64,000 bases of DNA from Anaeramoeba flamelloides. Its lineage: Eukaryota > Metamonada > Anaeramoebidae. The notes below the pieces were generated by a model. That model was not told where the DNA came from. It made no database searches and saw only the letters and a program-made list of their open reading frames with translations. The stretch spans positions 6,324,001-6,388,000 of the forward strand of contig JANTQA010000023.1 of assembly GCA_027625915.1 (NCBI GenBank). Direction: 5' to 3'. The translations under genes were made by a program, and so were the position numbers. Below, one piece after another: positions 10,751-23,600 of the stretch (position 1 is the first letter of the stretch; each line of letters opens with the position of its first letter).

Positions 10751-13390
10751 ATGAACAACAGGTTGTATTCTACTTATAAAAAATTATTAAAAGAAGAAAT
10801 ACACTTTGTACTTAATTTTGAAACAAGCAACAAGTACAACACATTTCTGTTAACTCATTCCACAATCTATTTTGTCGCGCAAAAGCTCACCAAGAAACAG
10901 AAACAGAAACAGAAACAAAAACTCAAAAAGAAAAAAACCACCAAACAAGAGAAATCAAACCATAAAAAATCAAAAACGGAAGTTTTTGATGAGAGCGAAG
11001 TTGACGATTATGAACAGATTTTAACAATGAAGGAGCTGTCAGGAAATGGTCACCATTTATTTGATTTATTAAGCCTGAGTTCCTTGACAAGGTATAATTT
11101 AACATTGAGTTTCCACTCTGGCAATATAACTGTGGAAACAAATGAAGCTGATCGTATCATTGAAGAAATCTATCGTCAGATCAGGAAAATTACCATTGGG
11201 CGACCCAACAAGGACGGTGTGAAAATAGAATTACAACCAGCGAAAAGAAAGCAAAGGCTGGAGAAGATCTTCCAAAGGATTCGAAAAAACCATGAATTCC
11301 AGCCCGGGCATGGCTTTGAGGATTGCTATTTGTCGTATTGCACGATGCACGTCTGTAAGCCTGATTTAACATTTTTGCAGTATGTGAGAGGATCATTGAA
11401 AATGTCTAAAAGAATTACTTTGAACCATTCTTCATTATCTACTTCTTCGACTGCCACCTGCATGAAAGGAAACAGCACCAGTACGAGCAATAGCAAGGGC
11501 AAAAAACGGGATCATCGTGAAAACCTGAATGAGGGGGCTGGCAGCGGCAGTGGGGACTTAGACACCGACGACGGGGGGCTCTCCAAGACGCTAATGGGCA
11601 TCACGCGTGATCGGTGCTTTTCGTTTAATAGAGAAATTATCAAGCACATCAACTCCAATAAAAGTTATAATTTGACACCCATTTTCCAAGCACTCAAGCA
11701 CAACACATGGTTTCACGCCTTAATTTTACATGACATCAAAAGAAAAGATCTTTTTTCCTTAATCTACCAAGTGATCAGCGAGAACAAAACACTCAACACC
11801 ATAATTTTGTCTGGCATTGGGCTGAATAGCGATTCTGTAAATGAGATTGGCAGCAAGTTATTGCAAAATCCAAATTCCAGGATCAACAAAATCGATATTT
11901 CAAATAATTCAAATATTAATGAGAAATCTGTTATCTCATTCATGGAGACATTATCTCAAAGGAAAACTTTGATGAAATCGCTCAGTCTCAGGGGCCTTGA
12001 AATAAATAACAAATTGCCCACATTACTCATTGATAAGTTTTCGACATCAATAAATTTGTGTAATTTAATCACATTAGATTTAAGTGGTAATAAATTAGGC
12101 AAAATTGGTTCTTCAGCACTTGTTAAATTCTATCGTTCAATAGTGTCTGGAAATTTAAGAAAAAATACTAATTCAGAAAACAAAAATAAAAAAAAAGAAA
12201 AAGATAAAAAATCTAATAAGAATGATAATGATGAAGATGATGATGATGATGACGATAATGGTGATGGTGGTGATGATGATGAAAAGATTGTTGAAAATAG
12301 ACTGAGCACACTAATATTATCCGATACTGATTTAAGGGCAACTTCATTATTAAAGGAAATTTTAGAAAATGGATTGTTTACTTTAAAGCATCTAGACATC
12401 AGTGGGAATAACTTGACCGAAAAGGATTACGAATTACTAGGAGAATTAATTGAGCAATCATTTTTACTTCGAGTGCTCCGAATTGCAAGATGCAATTTAA
12501 CTGCTATACCGGGGTTACGAAATTTAACCAATGGGATCAAAAATGCACAAAAGATCTCCAATTTTGCACTAGATCTAAGTGGGAACAATTTAGGTCAACA
12601 GGGTGCCAATTTATTGGCGTTAAGTTTATATAACTCCAATATCATTGAATCATTAATGGTTGCAAATTGTGGATTTAACAACCGAGCAGTGTCTTTAATT
12701 GTTGCATCCTTTTTAAATAACAATTATTTAAAAACATTAAATTTAGCTTGTAATATCGAAAAAAATGAAGACGCATCTTTAACATGCCTAGAATTAAGTT
12801 ATTTATTAAAAAAAAAGCAATTAAGATTAAATCATTTAGACATTTCTGGCGATAATAAAAAATATTCAATTGAGGGAAATAATTTAAATATCATTTTTGA
12901 AGCATTGAAAGAAAATAAATCATTAAATTCAATCAATATTAATGGGAACAATTTAAATACCGATCATATGAAGAATTTTTCGAGATCATTGACAAATAAT
13001 AAAAATTTGAAAATTATTAAATTGAATGACAATTCCTTTAATATTGAATTTCTACAGGAATTAACAAAATTATTAAAAAATAATAGCACAATCTATTCTT
13101 TCCCAAATTTGATACAAACATTTAAAAAGTTGAATAAAAAAAAAAATACCTTTCAAAAGGAATTAAAATATTTGAAAAAAAAGTTATATGAAAACAAAAA
13201 AACATATTATGAAATCCAAGAAAAAAAAAGACTCAAAACTCAGAAAATGGTCGAAAAAATCTTTAATAACAGATCAAAAGATCCAGTAAATCAACAATCA
13301 AATAATTTCTATACTCAAAAAATCAAAAATAGAAATCATTTTATTACTTCGAATCCAATGTTTGAAGGTAAAAAAAATCAATTTAATAGA

Positions 13391-13438
<48 letters not shown>

Positions 13439-13574
13439 CAATTCAACAACCATAACTTTAAAAATAAGATTGCAGGCCTAGAAAATATTAGTCTTAATGA
13501 GAATAATGATTATTTAAAAAAAATTAACTATAAAAACTTAACAAAAACTTTAAGAAAGGCAAGTCTCAGAAAGG

Positions 13575-13612
<38 letters not shown>

Positions 13613-13633
13613 AAATATAGTATTACACCATAA
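10751..13633 (+). CDS. CARMIL-like PH and leucine-rich-repeat protein (N-terminal part of a larger fusion)
   Basis: 960 residues as read. Residues about 15-148 fit the divergent CARMIL PH domain (LLTHSTIYFV early, then NITVETNEADRIIEEIYRQI), with a Lys/Gln-rich insert at 46-75. Residues 165-215 match the CARMIL linker; a Ser/Gly-rich loop (220-280) precedes an LRR array from about 290 to 790. The first repeat region, with LKHNTWFHALILHDI and ILSGIGL, is strikingly CARMIL-like. An Asp-rich insert sits at 493-511 and an 18-Asn run at about 880-897. CARMIL proteins bind capping protein and regulate actin at the leading edge; I see no obvious capping-protein motif. The frame ends just after a 34-A run, and the next open frame starts at once, so this stop is probably not the real end. 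The ATG at 10751 follows an A-rich leader. Confidence 0.8.
13392..13438 (+). repeat. AAT trinucleotide tract coding for poly-Asn
   Basis: About 15 consecutive AAT units giving an uninterrupted Asn run in the CARMIL-like protein. Such tracts are common in amoebozoan and other AT-rich protist proteomes. Confidence 0.85.
13575..13608 (+). repeat. 34-base A homopolymer where the reading frame changes
   Basis: The upstream LRR frame runs through this tract as poly-Lys and stops at 13633. The frame used by the downstream ankyrin-Ras-RGS part is open from the tract itself through 13707 onward, with an Asn-rich coding-like sequence between. One base fewer, or two more, in the run would put both parts in one frame. 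Most likely a homopolymer-length error or polymorphism; polymerase slippage is possible. Confidence 0.75.
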
Positions 13634-13706
13634 TAACAACGGTGACAACAACAACAACAATAGCAGCCATCAGAAGAAGAACAATAATAATAATAAAGAA
13701 TCATCT

Positions 13707-16124
13707 ATGAAAGAAAATGACACTCCAAAAAAAAAAATGAATTCCAAAAAAAAACAAAAAAAAAAAGGTAAACAAAAAAATAATTTTAAAACTACAACTG
13801 GAATGAATAAATATTTACAAATCATTGAACAACAAAGCAGAAAAAATAAAGTCTCGAAAAAAAAAGCAAATCAAAAAGTTAAGAATAAACATTTGAAAGA
13901 AAAAAAAATAATCCAGTTAGAATTGGAAAAAAGAAAGCAGGCAATGACTACAAAAACTATTGATATGAATGAAGATCTCGTCAAAATTCTTAAAAAAAAA
14001 AATTTGGATCAAATAAAAAAGCTATTCCAAAAAGATAAATTGAAAATCAATATGATCAACCCGAAGAATAATAATACATTAATTCATTATGCTTGTAAAT
14101 TTAATAATCCGGAAATGCTATCGTTTTTCTTAGGTATTGGCGGATCTCAAAACTTGATAAATTATAAAGACAACCATGGTAAAACTTGTTTGCATTATTT
14201 GATGGCGCATTTCAATAGTCTAGATTGTACCAAAATTTTAAGTGATTTTGAAATTGATTGGAACATGGTCGATTCCTCAGGAATGAACCCTTTACAGACG
14301 TTGATCTTCAATTACATTACACAAGGGTTTGAATACCATAAAATATTGACTTTAGATGTCAAGCAAAAGAATAAAAAAAATGTTTCCAAATATGAAAAAA
14401 TGATTAAACTTTTCAAATTTTTAATCCAAAAGGGAAGCAATTACAATTCAATGGATCTACAAGGCAATACGGTCTTACAAATGGCTGCGAGTAAAGGGCT
14501 GTACAAAATAATTCTTATTTTATTCCAGTTTGATGATTTGTTAATGAATATCAAAGATTCAAAGGGCAAAACAGCAATACACAAGGCCAGTAGGAATGGC
14601 TACCACGAAATTGTTAGTCTTTTAATTAATAACGGCTCAAATGCAAATATTTTGGACAACAATCGGCAATCATCTTTGGATCTTGCTAGGATCTATGAAC
14701 AAAACAAATGCGTAACAATTTTGGAAAACTTTTTAGAAAGCCAGCAAGATTTGAACAATAGCACTGATGATGAAAACGACGATGATGATGATGACAGCGG
14801 TGGTGGTGATCATGAGGATGGCGATGAAGAGGTGGGCGATGAAGAAGAGGGCACCAATAAAAAATCTGGCAAATATAACGAGATTTTGACTCTTTCAAAG
14901 CAGCAGTCCCAAGTCATCCAATCAAAAGTGAATATCAAAATACCGTTTCAAATCCAAAAAATCGTAAATTCATTTTCAAAAGCAAGAACTTTTAACATCT
15001 GTGTCTTGGGGCCACACCATTCTGGCAAAACAAAATTAGTCGATCGGCTAATTTTTAAAAACTATTTCAGCCAATATGTACAGGGCATTGAAAATAAATA
15101 CAAACAGTTTATCATTGTAGAGGGCAAGGAAATGCTATTAAATATCACTGACGTGTCCGGCGAAGACATTTATGAAATTTTTATCGAGAAATGGATTAAT
15201 GGCTCTGATGGCTTTATATTAAATTTTTCGATCGATCAAAGCGTGTCAATGATCAACACCATTAAGAACGTATATTTAAAAAAAATATCTCAAATTAAAA
15301 AAAAGAAAATTAATCAAATTCCGTTTATAATACTTTCCAATAAAAATGACTTGATCAATGAAAAGGAATATTCAAAAAATGGGAAACTCTTGAATGACAA
15401 GGCCCAAAAATTGACCGAAAAATACAATCGGGCCTTTATCGAAACATCAGCGAAAAACAATATGAATATCAATAATGCCTTCATTGAGATTATCAAGATC
15501 ATGTACAATTTAGAAAACCGTGAACAGTTAATTAATAAAGAAGAGCAGTTGCAGCAAGAAAGAGAACAAAAGAAAATTAAACAGACAATGAAAATGAGAG
15601 AAGAAAGAATCCAAAAAAGAGAAAAGAAAAAGAAAAAGAAAAGAAAGAATGAGAAAAAAAGCCAGAAGGACAAAGACAAAGACAAAAAGAAAAAGAAAAA
15701 AAATACAAAAAATAAATCGATCGAGAGTGAAAACGACGAATTGTTATTTACTTTCAATGAAATTCTACAAGACGATGTGCTGTTAGTCATTTTTGAACAA
15801 TATTTAAAAGACCAATACGCCGAAGAAAATTTGTTATTCGTGAACCAAGTTAAAAAATTCCAAAAAATTGATCCCCAAGAAAACGGTTTGCTGGCAATCT
15901 GCGCAAAACAAATTTTTAAAGATTATATCTCTAATCTTTCAGAATTCGAAGTTAATATTGAAGGGCACATTAGAAAAGAAATTTATGAAGACATACAACA
16001 AAATAATTTTAATACAAATATTTTCGATAAAGCTTTGAAATCAGTTTTGGCAATTTTATCAACAGATTCTTATTATGGGTTTATGGAAAGCCCCTATTTA
16101 GAAAGAATTTACAAATTATTATAA
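13707..16124 (+). CDS. ankyrin-repeat, Ras-like GTPase and RGS-domain protein (C-terminal part of the fusion)
   Basis: 805 residues from the first ATG, but the frame is open upstream to about 13609, so the ATG at 13707 is probably internal. Residues 1-90 are Lys-rich. Ankyrin repeats cover about 95-345 (NNNTLIHYACKFNNPEML, GNTVLQMAASKG, GKTAIHKASRNGYHEIVSLL). An acidic linker (353-383) leads to a Ras-like GTPase (428-602) with P-loop GPHHSGKTK, DVSGED in place of DTAGQE, SNKND and ETSAK. The catalytic Gln of G3 is Glu, so intrinsic hydrolysis may be weak. A charged helix (603-672) joins an RGS domain at 680-805 (LLVIFEQYLKDQYAEENLLF). RGS domains normally accelerate G-alpha GTPase activity. 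There is no CaaX box. Together with the preceding part this would be about 1,790 residues. Confidence 0.85.
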   Translation: MKENDTPKKKMNSKKKQKKKGKQKNNFKTTTGMNKYLQIIEQQSRKNKVSKKKANQKVKNKHLKEKKIIQLELEKRKQAMTTKTIDMNEDLVKILKKKNLDQIKKLFQKDKLKINMINPKNNNTLIHYACKFNNPEMLSFFLGIGGSQNLINYKDNHGKTCLHYLMAHFNSLDCTKILSDFEIDWNMVDSSGMNPLQTLIFNYITQGFEYHKILTLDVKQKNKKNVSKYEKMIKLFKFLIQKGSNYNSMDLQGNTVLQMAASKGLYKIILILFQFDDLLMNIKDSKGKTAIHKASRNGYHEIVSLLINNGSNANILDNNRQSSLDLARIYEQNKCVTILENFLESQQDLNNSTDDENDDDDDDSGGGDHEDGDEEVGDEEEGTNKKSGKYNEILTLSKQQSQVIQSKVNIKIPFQIQKIVNSFSKARTFNICVLGPHHSGKTKLVDRLIFKNYFSQYVQGIENKYKQFIIVEGKEMLLNITDVSGEDIYEIFIEKWINGSDGFILNFSIDQSVSMINTIKNVYLKKISQIKKKKINQIPFIILSNKNDLINEKEYSKNGKLLNDKAQKLTEKYNRAFIETSAKNNMNINNAFIEIIKIMYNLENREQLINKEEQLQQEREQKKIKQTMKMREERIQKREKKKKKKRKNEKKSQKDKDKDKKKKKKNTKNKSIESENDELLFTFNEILQDDVLLVIFEQYLKDQYAEENLLFVNQVKKFQKIDPQENGLLAICAKQIFKDYISNLSEFEVNIEGHIRKEIYEDIQQNNFNTNIFDKALKSVLAILSTDSYYGFMESPYLERIYKLL

Positions 16125-17377
16125 TTATATCACTTTTTCGATTTTGATTAAAAATGTTTAGATATATATATAGATATATTTATTTACTATATATTTATTT
16201 ATTTTACTCTAAAAATTGTTTTTTACTTTTATTTCAATATATTTTGAAAGAATTTGTTTTTTTTTTTTTTTTTTTTTTTTTTATTTTTATGTGCATTACT
16301 GTTTTTTTTATTCATTTATAAAGAAAATATCTTACATTACAATTATTTTGTACAAATTTTGAAAATTAAATATTTGGTCTTATTCGAAGATTGTTATTAA
16401 AAAGAAAATTACTGATGTAACCAAAAATAATTCCAAAAAACAACACTAGATTTAAATAATTAATCTAAATTGATTTTAATTTTGGGACGGATCAATAAAA
16501 ATATCTGTAACTTTTCCGTCTTAGAAAAATTTATTCCAATAGTTAAGTTTAACTTGAATCCCATTAACAGATTCTTTCCATTGGTTTTATTTTTGGAGTT
16601 ACCATCAAAAACAAATGATAATGAATTGATAGGTTAATTTTCCAAAAGAGCTTCTGTAAAAATAATACAAGATAAAAAACTCAAAGTTAAGTTTTCATGT
16701 CTCTGAACTTACATGATATATGTATAAATATTTAGAAACGTAATTTTCATCTCTTCTCAAATTACCCTATTCATCTGGTTAAGAATACAAGAAAAAATGT
16801 ATGGCGATTAAATTTGTTTTTTAGAGAAAATTCAACAATATACCTTTACGAGTTTAACTTCAATCACTAAGACTAAATTTGAAAAGGTAATAAGATCTAC
16901 TAGAATTTATAGTCTTTTTTTTATTTTTTTTATTATTTTGAAGAGAGAAAATAATTTTCTCTCGTACAGCAATTAATTTTTTTTTTCATTTAAAAAGTAA
17001 CGAATGATATATTTCCTTTTATTATATTCTGTCAAATTATATATATATATATATATATAAACATTATATTTTCTAGACTTTTCTGTTTATACGGATAAAC
17101 AATCCATATTTTAGAATAAACAAAAAACCTCAAAAAAAAAAAAAAAAAACTACAGTTAGGTTTTCATCGATTTATAAGAAAAGAGAAATCTTATTAATTT
17201 TTTATAATACTTTTGAAATTTAAAAAATCGAAGTTTTCTTTTTTTAATTTGAGAAATTAAATAAAAAAATTATGAAATTTTGTTTATATTTCTCAATTTA
17301 AAGAGAATCATAATTATGTTTTATTTTCTTTTCTTTTTTGATTAGAAAATTATTATATTTTTCATAACGAAATAAAA

Positions 17378-17381
<4 letters not shown>

Positions 17382-17418
<37 letters not shown>
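17382..17418. repeat. (TA)n microsatellite
   Basis: About 18 alternating TA units. Confidence 0.9.
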
Positions 17419-17421
<3 letters not shown>

Positions 17422-18185
17422 TGATAATTTAAAAGAATTCATTAAAATCATAGTTTTAAATTAGTTATTTAGTATTCTGGAAAGGCACTGTTATTCTTTC
17501 ATTAATTTTTATTTTAAAAATGAAAATTGATTGATTTTAGAAATAAAAAACTAAAATTATAAAAAGTGCTGTTATTAATTTTTTTTAATTCAAGAAATTA
17601 ACCAAAAATAATTAATTTTTTTGAATTCTTTTAAATTCTTGTAAAACTTCATTATGTTTTTTTTTACTTAGTAATAAAAATACTATTTATTAAATTTTCT
17701 TTTCATTTCAAAATTAAAAAAATTACTATTTTATTTTCTAGATTTTTCTGTTTATTTGTAAAATTCTTTTTATATCCTAAATTAAATAAAAAATGAGGTA
17801 CATATAAAACTTTATGGCACCCCACTAGCATGGAAAAATAAAATAGAACAAGAAAGTTAGACAAAACTACTGGGTTCATGAACCTTTCATCATTTATAAT
17901 AAAATTTATTTATAATATAATAAAAATTACAGATTTCAAATTCCTGAGGCTATTGTATTTATTTTTGTTAATTTAACTACAATTTTTAAAAGTCTCCAGT
18001 CTAGAAACAAAAGGTATTTTTTTGGGTAAAAATTTCCAAAGAAACGGAAGAATCAATTTAAGTTTAATTCAACTTGGTGATATTTACTTTGGTAGATAAT
18101 AACGAATAGTTTTGAAAATGTTGTACACATCTAATAAAACTGAAATAGAGAGAAAAAATTCCACGAGGACTTTTATTATAAGTGT

Positions 18186-18455
18186 CCTAGGTTTTTTTTA
18201 CTTTTTGAAATAAACCTAAAATTTTTATAAATTTTCTGTTTATTTTAAAAATTAAAAAAAGCCTAACAGAAGTATCCTAGGTTTTCTAGAATTCAAAAGA
18301 ATTGAGTAAAATCTACACGATTTTACTCAATTCTTTTAAATTTTGGAAAAGCTAACGTTAAGTGTCCTAGAATTTTTTTACTCTTTGAAATAAACTGAAA
18401 AATTTTTTAAATTTTCTGTTCATTTCAAAAAATAAAAAAAACCTAACGGAAAATC
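18186..18455. repeat. tandem hairpin array bounded by CCTAGG/GTTAGG (family B, copy 1)
   Basis: Three consecutive foldback units, each about 75-90 bp. Units 1 and 3 pair TTTTTGAAATAAAC-type arms with GTTTATTTTAAAAA-type arms. Unit 2 pairs AAAAGAATTGAGTAAAATC with GATTTTACTCAATTCTTTT perfectly. CCTAG occurs at each junction. Related units lie at 25.7, 54.5 and 61.1-61.6 kb. Confidence 0.65.
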
Positions 18456-20675
18456 TTAAAAAAAAATATTTTTTTCAATTTATATCAATAAATATTTATT
18501 TAATAGATAAAATAATTGATTGCCTTATTTAAAGAGATATATTAAATTTAAAATACTTTTGTAATATTAAATTATAACCTCTTAACTGTGTTAATAAAAA
18601 TATTCAAATTATTTACTATTAAATTTAAAAAAAATCTTAAAAGAAAATTCATATTTCCAACTTAAATTGTTCAATATCTTGAAAAATAAATTTCAATCCT
18701 TGATCTTTTATTAACCAATAGTTTTTATTCTAAGTGAAGTTATCAAAAAGTAAAAAATTAACAAATATTTACTTTTTTTTGAAAAATTTTTTTCATGATT
18801 GTGTTGTTTTAAATTTTGGAAAAATTTTAATTATGAAATAGTTTAATACCACAAGAAAATTTCCAATTTCCCAAATTCAGAAAAATTTTAGTGATTATTG
18901 AATTTTTTTTTTCACATTTTATCATTCTATTGATTGTATCTTTATTTTTTTTTTGAATAGAAAAGATTATCTAAAGAAAAAAGAGAGTTTTTTCATATTC
19001 ATTTTTCTTATCGTTTTTGAATAATTTTGCTACACATGTGCAAAAAGTGATGTCTTAATATTTTAAGTTTTTTTTTTTTTTTTTTATGTGTATTTTATTT
19101 ATTTTTATTTAAATAATCAAAATTTTCATTTTAAAGGCCTTATACTTATTTTTTGTTTTAGTACTTTTAAGATTCTTTTCTATTCTTTTTCGTTTAAAAG
19201 TAATTTTAAAAATTTGGCAAAATAAAAGTTTTTGATATATGTAACAAAAATAGGTTTATTGAAGTTTATTGACTGTTCTAAGTTTCCTTTTGAAAACTTT
19301 GTTGTTATACTTTATTACAATGACTATATTGGGTGTGTATTCCAAGGAAAAAATTATTTCAAGAACCTAAGGAGTTTTTTTAAAATTATTTTTATATTTT
19401 ATTTTTCGAATCTTTTTACTGTATAAAAGATAATGTAATTGCTATGTCTGCTTAATATTTTTAAGAAAAGGAGATTTAAATAAATTTTTGATAATATGTT
19501 TTGAAATGAGTTTAATTATTTTTCTTTGAAAAAATTTTTTTTAATTATGCTTGAGTTGTAATAATTACAGTAAAGAGGTATGCCTTCATATTATTTCGTT
19601 TTCTTTTTTCAAAAATAATTCTGAAATGGCTTAAAAAAAAGTGTGTTGATTCGTTGTAATGTAATCGAAATTTTGTATCATTTGTTCTATGTTGAAAAGA
19701 AATAAAATAAAAATAAACCTTTGTAACATCTCAAATTCTGGAGTACAAAAAATAATGAAAACAGATAAACAAACTTTTTTTTTTGAATTTATTGATAAAG
19801 TAGTCTTTCAAGGAACTCTTTTTACTAAAATCATACTACTTTTACTCTTAAATAATTAAATGAATTTTCTATCTTCGGACATTATACATTATTGAACTGT
19901 GAAGATCAAATATTGAACATTTTCTTACTGGTGTTTGATTATTAAATGAGAAAATTTTAAATTCGATATTCTTCCTTTTTTTTTTTTTTCTGCAGTTTCA
20001 TTTCAAAATATTTCACAAAAAGGTTTGAAATAAAATGATATGGACTTAAGAGTGTTTACCATTTTTTTTTATATTGATCAAAGTAATATTTTTCCTTTCA
20101 AATTTTTGAGTAATTTCAATAAAAATAAGATTCTTATACAAGAATTCAATATTTTCACTTTTTAATTATTTTTTAGATTAGATCCAGAACCTGTCTTGTT
20201 TATTTTGTTTTGGATTTTGGATTATTTAATATTTTTTAAATTTTCCTCCTTAAAAATATTTTTATTTAAAGTTTGTGCTATTAACTTTTTTTATCAAAAA
20301 TGAAATAAAAGTCCAAAAAAGTATGATGAGATAGTAGCAAAAAATCATCCATTTAACATTTCTCAAAGTAGAATAAACAATTCAACTTCAGGTTCTATTA
20401 TGGCCTTTAATTTTACTCTTTGAAAATATTCTAATAAATAATATTTCAACAAGTTCTTTGAATACTTAAAATAAACCAAACAAACAAAAAAAGATTTTTT
20501 TCTAATCTTCTTTGAAAATATGTAAAAAATGGAAAATTTTGACTAAATCGTTAATTCTCCCTTAAATTATCTTTTTCAAGCAAAATTTTATTTTTTTTCT
20601 TTTTTGTTTTCATAAATTTCTTTTTTCAAAAAAGAGATCTTCTCTGAAAGAACTTTCTTTCCTTTTCAAAGTTAA

Positions 20676-23600
20676 ATGGACCACTTTAAAAAATCATTGG
20701 AAATTTATTCAACGTCTGGTTTAAATTCAAAAGGTGAAGCTTTTAAACGATTTAATTATAAAACCTCAACGAAAGGGCAAAGACATGGGCCTTCAGTAGT
20801 TTTAAACCAATTTGGTGTACCTGTTTTCACGGAGTGTTGGTATAAAAATTGGAGAATAGGTAATTCTTGGAAATTTTTTTGTTGTCTACTTTTTTTTTTT
20901 TTTTTCTATTGAAACCCAAATACCAAACACGGATCTTAATGGAAACACCGTAAATTTCAAATTATCAAAACAAACCAAACTAACAAATGCTAATTGAAAT
21001 AAATAACAAAAAAATTAAAAACCAATACGAACAACACAAAAAAAGCTGTTTGTCCATCTTTCACTGGCCATTATATTCCAACTGAGAATGAACAATATTT
21101 AATAAGGATGTGTGGATGGATCAACAAAAAAGGAGAAGGCTTTAAAGCGATCAGAAAAAGGTGGTTTATTTTAACTGATTTTGCATTGTCTTACTTCTTG
21201 ACACCAGAAAAATCCGATGCCAAAGGAACAATCAAGTTAAGTAAATTAAAAGACATCAAAACAAACATTGAAAAAAAGCTATTACTAATTAGTGTGACGA
21301 ACAGGACATATGAATTATATTTTGACACAAAACAGGAATTGAAATTATGGAACGAAGCAATTCTTTCAGAATTTGAATTAAGATCCAGATTTAAAAATAA
21401 TTTTAATTCATTCAAAAAGATATTGTTTTGTGAAAATAGAACACAAGTTATTCAAGAGAGAATGATTTTTGATAAAATTTTATATAACAATTTGCCCATG
21501 CTGATAAACAACAAAGGAAATGGCTTTTTTATCGATCTCTTGCACAACGAAAAAAATATAACCCAAATACTTTATAATTTATTAATGGTGGGCAAATATG
21601 ATCTTTTTACGAATCAAGAAGCAGAAAAATTAAATTCAAATCCTTATTTGAAGATTTTAATTCAATGGGACGATCCTAGATTATATCTTGCTTTATTTGA
21701 AAGACTATCAATAAATGAGAATTTTGCATTATCCATTCAAATTATTCAAAATTGGTCGACTAAGTTATTAAACAGACTTAGTACTTTAAAGAAAATAAAA
21801 GTAAATGGTGGTATTAAAAAGGAAACTGTTAAAGAAGAAGAAGGCGATGAAGAAGACAAAAATATCAATGGTGGCAGTGACGACGACAGTGACGATGACG
21901 ATGAAATATTAGAGTTAAATAAAAAAATAATTAAAAAGGAAAAAACTAATATTAAATTTTCTGGGGATGAAAAAGAAAATGAAAATGAAAATGAAAATGA
22001 AAATGAAAAAGAAAACAAAAATGAAAATGAAAAAGAAAAAGAAAAAGAAAAAGAAAAAGAAAATGAAAATGAAAAAGAAACAAATAATAATAATCATACT
22101 TATCAAGAAAATTTCGATTTTATTTCTAGCAATGATAGCAAAGATACAGTAAAAGTAAATTTTGAATGGGAAGAACTTAATTTTGAAGAATTCAATAATA
22201 TTTATGAGGGGATTAAGAAAGCTGAACCTAGATTTGTTTTATTAGAAAAAATAAATAAATTTGAAATCTTAAGACAAAAGGAAGAGGAAAACAATATAAT
22301 TATACAAACACAATTAGATCTTAATTTAGAAAAAATCAATAAAGTAGTTAGTGAAAATAAGAAATTAATTGAAACAATCTCATTGAATGAAAAAAAAACC
22401 CAAGAATTAAAAAAAAAAAAAAAAAATTTGAAAATAGGAAATACCCAAATATCAAAAAAAAATGGGTTATTAGAAAAAGAGAATCAAAAAATAAAAGAAG
22501 ATTTTGAAAAAATTAATGAAAAATCTGTTGAGGAATTAAAAGAGATTAAAATTTTAAATTTAAATATTCAAGAAAAGAATAATAAATTAAAAAATAAATT
22601 AAATAACATGAGAATTGAACTAAATCAAACAATTGAAAAAAAGAAAAAAATTACAAAAAAGATGGAAATTATAAAATTGCAAAATAAAAAAGAAACAGAA
22701 GAAAAAGAAAAAGAATTAAATTTAATTTTAAAACAAAATGTATCAATTGAAAACCAATTAAAACAAAGCACTAATGAAAATACTTTACAATTAAACCTTG
22801 CCAAAGAAACCATTAATAATCAAAAAAATAAAATAAGTGATTTAGACAAGAAATTAAAGGAAATAAGATTACAAGAAAATCAAAACAAAGAAAAATTCAA
22901 TTCATATTTAACAAATTTAAATAAGAATATTGAAAAGATCCAATCCCTTTTAAAAATTACCTTAAATGATGATGATATTGGAAATGAAGAGGATTATTGT
23001 TTTGATGATGAAAATAATTTTAATGAAACGATAATAAATAAACAATTTGAAAAAATAGTATTAAATATAAAAAATGGGCAATTAAACAATGAAAAATCTC
23101 AAAACTTGATTAAAGTTAAAGATAATGAAATTAAGGAATTAACAAAGAACGTCCAATTAAATTTACTTAACATTAGGGATATCCAAAAGAAATCTGATGA
23201 ATTCAAACTTGAGAATAATAAATTAAAAATTCAATTACAATTACAAAATGAAAAAGAAGAAATAAATACTGATGACGAGACAACTTTAAAATCAAAATTA
23301 TTAAATGCTTTAGAAGAAAAAAAAAAATTAGAATTACACTTGCAATCATTAAAAGATGAATTATCAAAAACAAGTATCAATTTAAATGAACAGAATTTAA
23401 ATTTAAAAAATCAATTAGATCTTGAAAAAAAGAATTCTTGGGATACTCAAAAAGAATTGGATGATCTCAAAAAGAAATATGAATCAAAAAAAATGAAAAA
23501 AAAAGAATTAAAAAAGAAATATAATATTTTAAATAAGAAAATAATTGAAATGGAAAATAAATTAAATAATAATAATGAAATCACAAATGAAATTAAAACT

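Larger units (their letters stand above)
16125..20675. other. gene-free spacer with hairpin repeats and TA microsatellites
   Basis: 4.5 kb with no supportable gene. It has (TA)n tracts at 17,038-17,059 and 17,382-17,418 and a cluster of palindromic units between about 17,200 and 18,460, described separately. The rest is T-run-rich spacer. Confidence 0.7.

Noticed and set aside
15314-15790. Phe/Leu/Ser-rich open frame on the minus strand
   Set aside because: Antisense shadow of the Lys-rich linker between the Ras-like and RGS domains.
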